A program made the translations under genes and the position numbers. From positions 1 through 64,000 of the forward strand of contig NZ_CP170635.1 of assembly GCF_042932805.1 (NCBI RefSeq): a DNA stretch of 64,000 nt, given 5' to 3'. Positions 42,478-50,164 of this stretch are shown in pieces. The DNA comes from Ascidiaceihabitans sp029251465 (lineage in GTDB: Bacteria; Pseudomonadota; Alphaproteobacteria; Rhodobacterales; Rhodobacteraceae). Within the stretch, counting starts at the first letter, position 1, and the number at the start of each line of letters is the position of its first letter. A model generated the notes under the pieces. The model had not been told where the DNA came from, ran no database searches, and saw only the letters and a program-made list of their open reading frames with translations.

Positions 42478-44619
42478 CTAAGCTCTCCTTTGGGCGGGGC
42501 GCGTGTGCAAAGACCGAAACGTCTTGACCATCAGCTCCGCAAATTCTGGATCATTTATGTTGTGCGCCACGCGCACCAATTGACGGTTCGCGGTTGGCCG
42601 CACCGTGTCTTCTAATGCGTCAAAAAGCGCTTTGTTCGCTGCCGGATCCCAAAATGGCTGACCCGGCGTATCCAGCGCTGACAGACCACCTTCAGGTAGG
42701 AAAAACCGCACAACACCGTTCATCTGGTTCAGCTTTTCGCCAATGAACCGGCCCATCTGTGCGTTCTCTTCGGGCGTCGTACGCATCAGCGTGATCTGCG
42801 GATTGTGTTCATAAAACAAGCGGCTCTGATACTGGGCAGGCACCGTTTCTGGCGCGTTGAAATTGACCATATCGAGCGCACCACACGCCCCGATGTAGGG
42901 ACGGCCATCCGTGATCATGGCGTCAAAACGGGTGTCTTGCGCTGCGAACACACCGCCCGCAATCAGGTCGCAAACCTCGGTTGTGGTAAGATCCAGCACC
43001 GCCTCTAGCATGCCCGAGGACAACAGCGATTCCATCGCGCGTCCCCCCGTTCCGGTGGCGTGAAACACCAGACAATCGTAGTCCGCCTCGAGCGCCGCCG
43101 TGACCTGCTGAACACAGGGTGTCGTCACCCCGAACATCGTCAAACCAATCGCCGGTTTATCCTCGCTCGTGTGGGCAGATTTGCGCCCTCGCACCATTCC
43201 CGCGACCGCATTGGCCGCGTTACCAAGCACCTCGCGGGTGATCGAATTGATCCCCTGAACATCGGCGACAGAATGCAACATCGTGATGTCAGACGCGCCA
43301 ACATACTGTTCGGTATTACCGCTTGCGACGGTCGATAAGATGACCTTTGGCACACCCACTGGCACGGCGCAGAAACCGGGCGATACCAGCGCTGTGCCAC
43401 CAGACCCACCGGCCCCAACCAGACCCGCGATATCGCGCTGCTGGCGTACCCAACGCTCAAACGCTATGGCCATTCCGGCCATTGCGCTGCCGCGATCATC
43501 CGTAAACACGCCCACTGATCCACGCGGATGGAAACCGGCCACAGCCGTGGGCGGCACATCGGCGCCCGACGGCTTGCCACTGGTCGACAAATCAACAAGC
43601 GCCACGCGCAGGCCCTGCCCTTTGATGATGTCGCGCATGAACCGCAGCTCGTCCCCCTTGGTGTCCAGTGTGCCGCACACGTAGATGACCCCGTTGCGTC
43701 CGGTGTCCGCGACACGTGGAACTGTGACAGCTGCTCCGGGAGACTTCACCGCTGTCACAGTCCGCGCCGACTGCGCGATCACATGCACCGGCACTGGCGG
43801 GCTCCAGCGCGTCGGCACGCGCGGGTTCGACAAGTAAATTTTGGTGGCCGCATCGACGATTGGTTCGGACGGCGCAGGCGTGTTCGCGGCCGTTTCAGGT
43901 GTTTCGTCATGGGCGTGACGCCCGACCCCCAATAACGCCTGCTGCAAATCGCGATCAGCCGCCAAAAGCCCCGCATCCATGACCCGGTTGACCTTGCCGT
44001 TCACTATAATGGCTACGTCTTGGGCCACTGACGTCGCAACCCCGATGTTCTGCTCGATCACGAGCACGTCGATGTCACCCTCACGACCCAGTTGAACCAA
44101 CATCTCGGACACTTGATTGACGATCACAGGCGCCAAGCCTTCGGTCGGCTCGTCCATCACCAACAGCTTGGGATTCAATAACAACGCGCGCCCAATCGCC
44201 AGCATCTGCTGCTCGCCACCGGACAATTGCGCGCCGCCGTTTGACTTGCGCTCGGCCAAGCGCGGAAACACCGAATAAATCCGTTCAGGCGACCAATCGC
44301 CGCCCTTCGTTGTGACCAGTTTCAGATGCTCATCCACCGTCAGCGATTTCCACAACCGCCGCCCCTGTGGCACGTAGCCAATGCCAAGCCGCGCGATCTC
44401 TGCGGGGCCAAGCCCGACCAAGGACTGACCACCAAACGAGATCGTTCCAGACCGCACCGGCACCAAGCCCATGATCGCCTTGCACAGAGTCGTTTTGCCC
44501 ATGCCGTTTCGGCCCACGACCGACAACACGCCAGAGCCGAGCGACAGGTTAACGCCCTGCAACGCGTGGCTTTGGCCGTAAAACACATTCAGGTCGCGAA
44601 CATCGAGAATGTTACTCAT
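42478..44619 (-). CDS. LivF-type ABC ATPase fused to a Tm-1-like UPF0261 domain
   Basis: A 713-residue fusion. Residues about 1-235 are a branched-chain-type ABC ATPase (LivF): Walker A GRNGMGKTT, signature LSGGEQQMLAIGRAL and Walker B LLVMDEPTEGL. After a linker (about 236-300) comes a complete UPF0261/Tm-1-like domain: IYVCGTLDTKGDELRFMRDIIKG, GLVGAGGSGGTALV, GVPKVILSTVASGNTEQYVGASDITM and VFHATGTGGRAMESLL. ATG 44617-44619 has GGAGGC upstream, inside the LivG end (8-base overlap). A Tm-1 domain tied to a transporter ATPase suggests coupling of uptake to metabolism or to a nucleotide-binding switch. No function for the bacterial domain is known. Confidence 0.9.
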   Translation of the reverse strand: MSNILDVRDLNVFYGQSHALQGVNLSLGSGVLSVVGRNGMGKTTLCKAIMGLVPVRSGTISFGGQSLVGLGPAEIARLGIGYVPQGRRLWKSLTVDEHLKLVTTKGGDWSPERIYSVFPRLAERKSNGGAQLSGGEQQMLAIGRALLLNPKLLVMDEPTEGLAPVIVNQVSEMLVQLGREGDIDVLVIEQNIGVATSVAQDVAIIVNGKVNRVMDAGLLAADRDLQQALLGVGRHAHDETPETAANTPAPSEPIVDAATKIYLSNPRVPTRWSPPVPVHVIAQSARTVTAVKSPGAAVTVPRVADTGRNGVIYVCGTLDTKGDELRFMRDIIKGQGLRVALVDLSTSGKPSGADVPPTAVAGFHPRGSVGVFTDDRGSAMAGMAIAFERWVRQQRDIAGLVGAGGSGGTALVSPGFCAVPVGVPKVILSTVASGNTEQYVGASDITMLHSVADVQGINSITREVLGNAANAVAGMVRGRKSAHTSEDKPAIGLTMFGVTTPCVQQVTAALEADYDCLVFHATGTGGRAMESLLSSGMLEAVLDLTTTEVCDLIAGGVFAAQDTRFDAMITDGRPYIGACGALDMVNFNAPETVPAQYQSRLFYEHNPQITLMRTTPEENAQMGRFIGEKLNQMNGVVRFFLPEGGLSALDTPGQPFWDPAANKALFDALEDTVRPTANRQLVRVAHNINDPEFAELMVKTFRSLHTRPAQRRA

Positions 44620-45406
44620 TGCCGCCTCCAAGATAGAGCGCTTGGACTTCGGGATCCTCTTCGATTTCGGCGGGTTTGCCTTCTTTAAAAATACGCCCGT
44701 TGTGCATCATCGTGACCATGTCGCTGACACGCAGCGCCACATCCATGTCGTGTTCGATGATGATGTAGCCCACGTGACCGGGCAGGCCGACAAGGATGTT
44801 AACCAGCTCATTGCGCTCGGTTGGTGACAGACCCGCTGCCGGTTCATCAAACAGAATAAACCGCGGTGCGCCGGACAACGCCATCGCGATCTCGAGCTGA
44901 CGCTGCTGACCATAGGACAGATCGCTGACCATCATGCGGCTGACGGCTGACAGGTTGACCGTATCCACCAGCTCTTCGGCCGTTTGCATCAGCGCGTCAG
45001 ATTTGCGTGGGCGCACGAACGAAAACCGCCCCCGCGATACACCGCGACAGGCCAGATAGACGTTATCAAGAACGCTTAGGCCGTTGAACAATAGCGAGAT
45101 TTGGTAGGTTCTGCGTAGGCCGCGCCGAATACGTTCTTGCGCAGGAAATTCGGTCACATCCTCGCCAAAGAAACGGATCGCGCCGGTTGTGGGCGGGAAA
45201 TCACCAGTGATGCAGTTAAACAGCGTGGTTTTACCGGCACCGTTGGAGCCAAGCACCGCGCGCCTCTCGCCCGGCCGCACAGACATGTTGATCCCGCCCA
45301 ACGCTTCTAAGGCGCCAAATTTCTTGGACACGCCGCGCAGTTCCAGCGCGTATCCCGCACCCCCCTGCCCCGCTGGTCCGTTCGGTATTGCCACGACTGA
45401 ATTCAT
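44612..45406 (-). CDS. livG: Branched-chain-type ABC transporter ATP-binding protein (LivG)
   Basis: A 264-residue ATPase of the HAAT family. It has Walker A GSNGAGKTTLFNCITGDFPPT, signature LSYGQQRQLEIAMAL, Walker B FILFDEPAAGLSPTER and H-loop IIIEHDMDVALRVSD. It drives import with LivM, LivH, the fused LivF and a periplasmic LivK-type protein (likely 50165-51427). It overlaps LivM by four bases. Such transporters often carry aromatic acids, amides or urea rather than amino acids when linked to catabolic genes. Confidence 0.92.
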   Translation of the reverse strand: MNSVVAIPNGPAGQGGAGYALELRGVSKKFGALEALGGINMSVRPGERRAVLGSNGAGKTTLFNCITGDFPPTTGAIRFFGEDVTEFPAQERIRRGLRRTYQISLLFNGLSVLDNVYLACRGVSRGRFSFVRPRKSDALMQTAEELVDTVNLSAVSRMMVSDLSYGQQRQLEIAMALSGAPRFILFDEPAAGLSPTERNELVNILVGLPGHVGYIIIEHDMDVALRVSDMVTMMHNGRIFKEGKPAEIEEDPEVQALYLGGGNE

Positions 45407-46464
45407 AGCGGGTTGTCCCCGCGATCTTTGCCCGTTAGCGGGTCACGGTTCCGGCTGGCTTTCAGCTTGTCGCAAAGGCCCAAGATCCCGTCCGGTGAAA
45501 AGAACACAATCACCAAAAATCCGATGCCGATGACCAACTGAAAGCGTTCACCGGCAAGGCCAAGGCTGACCAGAATATCGACCGCAAAGGTCTTGAGGAT
45601 CACGTAGATAAACGCGCCGATGAATGGCCCGATGGGGTGACGCAAACCGCCAATAACCGCGATGATCAGGATGTCGATTGCCGGTGAAATCCCCACTGTT
45701 CCGGGCGAAATCTGACTGGACTGCCATGTCAGCAAGATGCCTCCGACGCCCGCCATCAATCCGGCGAACGAATAGGCGGCGACGCGATGTGCGGTGACAT
45801 TGTAGCCAAGGGCGGCCATCCGGCGCGGATTGTCCCGCACGCCTTGCAAGGCCAACCCGAACGGTGCGCGGCTGATGTACAAAACCAACCCGTAACAGCC
45901 CACAGCAAAGAGCAGCGTCAGGTAATAAAATGCAAATGGTCCGCGCCAATCTACGCCAAACAGCTTTGGCGGAAGGACCGAGTTGAACCCCTGAAAGCCG
46001 TTGAACAAATCGTAGTTCTGGCGGGTAAAGTAAAAGAACGCAGCCGCAATCGCGAGGGTGATCATGATGGTGTAGATGCCCTCGGTTCTGACGGCGAGCC
46101 ACCCCACTGCCGTCGAAAACAGCATCGTCAAAAACAGCGCCAAGGGGATCACGATCCACCATGGCCAGCCCTGCGAAATCGTCACAACTGCGCTGGTTCC
46201 AAAGATCGCGACCATGTAGCCTGCGAACCCTGCAAACGCCATTTGCGCCATGCTGACCATGCCGCCGTAGCCGCCCAGAAACATCAGACTTAATGCAATG
46301 ATGCCAAGGATGAATGTCCAGCCCATCAGCTGAAACATCACGAACGGGCTGACAAAGGCCGGGATCACCAAAAGGATCACGCCAAGCACCCAATAGGCCG
46401 GCGATACGCCATCAAGCCACGACGCCTTTGCGTGATCAACCGAAGAAGAGCTTAGGTCAACCAC
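45403..46464 (-). CDS. livM: Branched-chain-type ABC transporter permease (LivM)
   Basis: A 353-residue permease with about ten helices. It has the LivM landmarks GMVSMAQMAFAGFAGYMVAI, VRDNPRRMAALGYNVTAHRVAAYSFAGLMAGVGGILL and VIGGLRHPIGPFIGAFIYVILKTF. The N-terminal cytoplasmic part is short. It pairs with LivH (46469-47482), 4 bases away. Confidence 0.92.
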   Translation of the reverse strand: MVDLSSSSVDHAKASWLDGVSPAYWVLGVILLVIPAFVSPFVMFQLMGWTFILGIIALSLMFLGGYGGMVSMAQMAFAGFAGYMVAIFGTSAVVTISQGWPWWIVIPLALFLTMLFSTAVGWLAVRTEGIYTIMITLAIAAAFFYFTRQNYDLFNGFQGFNSVLPPKLFGVDWRGPFAFYYLTLLFAVGCYGLVLYISRAPFGLALQGVRDNPRRMAALGYNVTAHRVAAYSFAGLMAGVGGILLTWQSSQISPGTVGISPAIDILIIAVIGGLRHPIGPFIGAFIYVILKTFAVDILVSLGLAGERFQLVIGIGFLVIVFFSPDGILGLCDKLKASRNRDPLTGKDRGDNPL

Positions 46465-46468
46465 GGCC

Positions 46469-47482
46469 CTATCCCTCCATGCCCATCAGGCCTTGTGGGC
46501 GGAATGCCAGCACAACAACCAAGATCAGGAACGTCAGGACCACCGCATAGGTCGGAAAGTAAACCGAGCCGAACTGCTCGGCCAAACCGATCAACAAAGC
46601 CCCCAACGCCGCGCCCGGGATCGACCCCATGCCGCCGACGATCACCACAACCAAACTGGCCAACAGGAACCGGATGTCTTCGCCCGGCGCGACGGATTGG
46701 AACGTGCCACCCACCACACCGGCAATGCCAGCCAACCCTGCCCCAAAAGCAAAGACGCCGATGAACACAATCTGGATGCGCGCACCGGTTGCTTGCAACA
46801 TGTCGCGGTCATCAACACCGGCACGGATCATCATGCCAACGCGCGTCTTGTTCAGCGCCAGCCACATCGCAATACCCAGCACCACAGCCGCAAAGAAGAT
46901 CACAATCCGCACCATCGGGTATTTCATGTAAACAAGATCACCGCTGCGTTTTTCAGCCGTCACAATGAACGTCTCGATCGGCCCTGACAGCCACGGTGGT
47001 GGCGAGATGTTAAAGAAATCACCGCCAAAGCCCCAGAGCATCAGATCGGCAAAAACGATGGACAGACCGATGGTTACGAGAGTTTGGCGCAGGTCCTCGC
47101 CCTCCATCCGGCGAAAAACCAGGACCTGCAAAAGGACACCGCAAATCCCGACCACGACAAACGCGACTGGGAATGCCAACAGCCAGTAACCGGTGATGTT
47201 GGCCGTATGAAACCCGACGTAGCCGCCCAGCAAATACAATGTCCCATGCGCCATGTTCACGTTGCGCATCAGGCCAAAAATCAACGTAAAACCGCTGGCC
47301 ACCAGAAAGTACAAACCACCCAGAGTGATGCCGTTGAACAACGCGGCCAAGAACACCTTCTTTTTGCCGATCACATCGACCAGACCGGGCGGCCACAGCG
47401 CGAAAATCAACCAAAGCAGAATGACGGTGGCAAGAGCAATGATGCCGGTCCACACCGGATGAGAGTTTGCGAAACGTCTCAT
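46469..47482 (-). CDS. livH: Branched-chain-type ABC transporter permease (LivH)
   Basis: A 337-residue permease with about eight to nine helices. Landmarks are FNGITLGGLYFLVASGFTLIFGLMRNVNMAHGTLYLLGGYVGF and FGAGLAGIAGVVGGTFQSVAPGEDIRFLLASLVVVIVGGMGSIPGAALGALLIG. ATG 47480-47482 has only a weak ribosome site. A strong GGGAGG lies 38 bases upstream and seems to serve a short leader frame that overlaps the livH start. It is the first gene of the transporter and Mo-hydroxylase operon. Confidence 0.9.
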   Translation of the reverse strand: MRRFANSHPVWTGIIALATVILLWLIFALWPPGLVDVIGKKKVFLAALFNGITLGGLYFLVASGFTLIFGLMRNVNMAHGTLYLLGGYVGFHTANITGYWLLAFPVAFVVVGICGVLLQVLVFRRMEGEDLRQTLVTIGLSIVFADLMLWGFGGDFFNISPPPWLSGPIETFIVTAEKRSGDLVYMKYPMVRIVIFFAAVVLGIAMWLALNKTRVGMMIRAGVDDRDMLQATGARIQIVFIGVFAFGAGLAGIAGVVGGTFQSVAPGEDIRFLLASLVVVIVGGMGSIPGAALGALLIGLAEQFGSVYFPTYAVVLTFLILVVVLAFRPQGLMGMEG

Positions 47483-47514
47483 GTCACGGCACCAGCCGTT
47501 TGTACGTAATCCAA
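47479..47514 (-). CDS. Possible 11-codon leader peptide before livH
   Basis: TTG at 47512-47514 lies 5 bases after a strong GGGAGG (47525-47520) and opens an 11-codon frame (LDYVQTAGAVT) whose TGA overlaps the livH ATG (ATGA). livH itself lacks a good ribosome site. The geometry suggests that livH is translated by coupling to this leader. The alternative is that livH uses another, unseen signal. Confidence 0.3.
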   Translation of the reverse strand: MDYVQTAGAVT

Positions 47515-47607
47515 ATTTTCCTCCCTGCCCCGTAAACCGGGGTCACCTCAGGAAGAAGGCTACGACATGGCTTTGGCTGGGTGCGTACCCAAAAGTCTGC
47601 TGCGTTT

Positions 47608-48450
47608 TCACATCATCGGAAAAGCGCCATCGGTGACGTGGGCCACCCGACGATATTCGCTTGGCGCGATGCCAACGTTGGATGAAAAGAAGCGGGTAAA
47701 ACTGGCCTGTGACGAAAACCCCAGATCAAACGCAATGTCCGTAACTGTCTTTTCGGTCTTTAACAGTTCTTCGATCGCGCGCTCGGATCGCAGCGTGTTC
47801 ATGTACACATTCGGGGTCACGCCCATGTATTGCTTGAACAGCTTGAAAAAATGCGGTCGGGACAATCCAACACTGCGCGCCAATTGTTCCATTTCGATGT
47901 CCTCGCCCATCCGCTCTTTGATCAAACGCAGCGACCGGCGTACCCGAAAATCACTAAACCGGTCGTAGGACTGCTTGCGACATGCGGCGCTACCCTGCGA
48001 CCAAGACTTGTCAAAACTGGCCTTGGTCAGACTGAACAGTCGCTGATCAAATTGCGACTGATCCTCGTCTTCGAGCAACAGCGCCGTCAGACGTTTGACG
48101 CAGTGATCGATTTCATCCGTCAGCTGCACATCCGAGCACCCGAATTTCAGCGCATATTCCGCAGAGGGGCTGTTTTCCAAAAACCACATTGGCTTGATAT
48201 AGAGAACAAGGCAAACCGTGGTGTCCCCCTCGGCAACCTCAAAACTATGAGGCTCCCATGGGCTTACGGCAATCGCTTGGGTCGCCGTTAGCTCAACGAT
48301 TTGATCACACACACAGTTCCTCGCCTCGCCTTCGTCTACGTGGAAAATCAGATGCCCTTCGCGGTGGGCATGTGTGATGATCGTCTTGTCGAGCCGGTAC
48401 AAAGCGGCCCGTCCAAACTCCCCGTGTGAAACTGCAATAGCTTGGCTCAT
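47608..48450 (-). CDS. AraC-family transcriptional regulator
   Basis: A 280-residue activator. It has an N-terminal cupin-like effector domain (HAHREGHLIFHVDEGEARNCVCDQ, then VSPWEPHSFEVAEGDTTVCLVLYI) and two C-terminal helix-turn-helices (MEQLARSVGLSRPHFFKLFKQYMGVTPNVYMNTLR and TVTDIAFDLGFSSQASFTRFFSSNVGIAPSEYRR). ATG 48448-48450 has GGGAGGA upstream; a longer frame to 48597 is not needed. It lies just ahead of the livHMG operon in the same direction and is its probable regulator. Confidence 0.9.
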   Translation of the reverse strand: MSQAIAVSHGEFGRAALYRLDKTIITHAHREGHLIFHVDEGEARNCVCDQIVELTATQAIAVSPWEPHSFEVAEGDTTVCLVLYIKPMWFLENSPSAEYALKFGCSDVQLTDEIDHCVKRLTALLLEDEDQSQFDQRLFSLTKASFDKSWSQGSAACRKQSYDRFSDFRVRRSLRLIKERMGEDIEMEQLARSVGLSRPHFFKLFKQYMGVTPNVYMNTLRSERAIEELLKTEKTVTDIAFDLGFSSQASFTRFFSSNVGIAPSEYRRVAHVTDGAFPMM

Positions 48451-49074
48451 GATTAGGATCCTCCCCGATCCAAATTCCCACTCACCGAATGAAAATTCAC
48501 GCCTACGCACACCGTATCGGGACACACCGGTCGCCTGTCTGGCAAGCCTCCAGAGCAGAGAAACAGACTTAAAGTTATGCGGCCGGACTAACGGCACAGT
48601 GATATTTTTTGGTGCGGAGCAGCATTCTAAAGATACCGCGCAGCGCTTTCATCAGCGTCGATCCTGAGTGATCGTGGGAATGATCAGGTAAATCATCAAG
48701 GTGCGCCAAGAGTGCAATCACGGCAGCAACTTTTGATACGTCCAAGGCGATAAATTTCTAATAACTTATTGTTTAATAACGATTACACTAATTTTCGGCA
48801 GTTCCGTGACTGCAGTTTCACTGCTTCGGATTCCCTGCCACTAACGGTTTCTGACATCCACTTATCCCGACGCGACGCAGCGCCAACTTGCTGTCTGACA
48901 CACGCCTAAGGTCACAAGACGTCAGCTGCTTTTGTGGGATACCCAATCGTCTGAACACGATCGCCAGCGTTAAAGCGCGAATTGCTCGACAGAAATCAGC
49001 CTGGGGTCGAAAAGTATGCGCGCGATGCAAATTGTAGGACTGATTCTTGATGCGGGAACCTGCGAATTGAGCGG
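48451..49074. other. 624-base intergenic region upstream of the AraC gene
   Basis: No gene supported. An AT-rich patch at about 48755-48795, with TTATT/AATAA symmetry, is a plausible promoter zone for the AraC gene. A 70-codon minus frame at 48818-49030 has no recognisable relative. Confidence 0.45.
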
Positions 49075-50088
49075 CTAATAGATGGTCTCAAGAACCGCGC
49101 GCGCGCCTTCGGACGTAAGGCCAGCTTTGCCGTTTACCTGCGTCGAAACCCGGTCAAGATCGTCGCGCCCGATACCAAGTTCAGACAAGGAACGCCCCAT
49201 CGGAACCGGATCCAGAATTCGTTTCACTGCCGCGTCTAACGCCTGTTCCGGGCCACCTAGAACCTTGAGCAGCACAGTTGCTTTTTCAGCATTGACGCTG
49301 CCGTTTTGGATTACGGCAGGCAGGATCAATCGAGCAAGCTCGGGAACCTTCAGTCCAAGCTTTGGCTCCGCAAGCGCGGCCGCCAGCACCAGCGACGGCC
49401 CTACCCCCTTTTCCTGTGACAAAGCGGCGTTTAACCCTGCGGCCATCACCTCTCGGTGCAGATCAAGACGCGGCTTGGATGCACATTTTGGCAAGGTAAC
49501 AACACAGCGACTGAGGGCGTCCAACGCCATGCCGTCCGCAGGTGGATTATAGGCGGCACCCAGATAAGATTCGATGCAGCGAACCAGACTTAGAACCGCC
49601 GCCAACCAGCACTGCTCAGGATCCGCATCCAGCGTCACTGTGGGGTCGCAAATCAGCACAGTCGGTAATCCTGCCCGCCAGTTTTCGACATTGCGCGTAC
49701 AAGGACCCGGCAATCCATCAAGCCCAGGAACTGCATAAAACTGCGGCCGGTCCCCGTATTTCTGCTTGAGTGCGTATCGACATTTTCGCCCGAATTCGAT
49801 TGCACGCGCCGACCCGAATGCAATGATAACATCAGGCTGAGACAACTGACCCATCGCTGACTTAACGCATTGGGACAGATCTGCGTGTGGCGCCAAATTC
49901 AGGGTCTGCGGCATGGCGGATCCCGGCAATCCTTCTAGCACGCGATCGGCGAACTCCGACCCAATCAAGACACTTTCAGACACCAACAACGGTGCCTTGC
50001 TGCCGGCACGTTCCAGCTCTGAATGGAGGGCTTCTTGGAGCACATCATCTGCAAAATGAACGCGCGTAGGATAACTGATAAGCGTCAT
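49075..50088 (-). CDS. Iron-alcohol-dehydrogenase/maleylacetate-reductase homologue lacking the metal site
   Basis: A 337-residue protein with the overall pattern of the maleylacetate reductase/Fe-ADH family (TRVHFADDVL, PDVIIAFGSARAIEFGRK, LPTVLICDPTVTLDADPEQCWLAA, GRSLSELGIGRDDLDRVSTQV). The metal-binding residues are changed: the Asp/His of the usual G-x-DAL-x-H segment is LSLVRCIESYLG, the HALAH-type segment is GVGPSLVLAAALA, and the following His-Gly is absent (KVPELARLILPAVIQNG). It is therefore probably not a metal-dependent dehydrogenase; a metal-free reductase or a binding protein is possible. ATG 50086-50088 is chosen by homology. It follows the LivK-type gene and a strong hairpin. 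Confidence 0.72.
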   Translation of the reverse strand: MTLISYPTRVHFADDVLQEALHSELERAGSKAPLLVSESVLIGSEFADRVLEGLPGSAMPQTLNLAPHADLSQCVKSAMGQLSQPDVIIAFGSARAIEFGRKCRYALKQKYGDRPQFYAVPGLDGLPGPCTRNVENWRAGLPTVLICDPTVTLDADPEQCWLAAVLSLVRCIESYLGAAYNPPADGMALDALSRCVVTLPKCASKPRLDLHREVMAAGLNAALSQEKGVGPSLVLAAALAEPKLGLKVPELARLILPAVIQNGSVNAEKATVLLKVLGGPEQALDAAVKRILDPVPMGRSLSELGIGRDDLDRVSTQVNGKAGLTSEGARAVLETIY

Positions 50089-50123
50089 GGCCTCGATCGC
50101 AGATTGATGGGTGGGAAATGAAA

Positions 50124-50152
50124 TGTCCGGGCGAACACATGCCGCCCGGACA
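50124..50152 (-). terminator. Strong stem-loop after the LivK-type gene
   Basis: TGTCCGGGCG (50124-50133) is exactly complementary to CGCCCGGACA (50143-50152), with a 9-base loop and TTTCATTT following on the minus strand. It can act as a partial terminator or mRNA stabiliser, so that the binding protein is made in excess of the gene at 49075. Confidence 0.6.
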
Positions 50153-50164
50153 GGCTGTTTCAGA

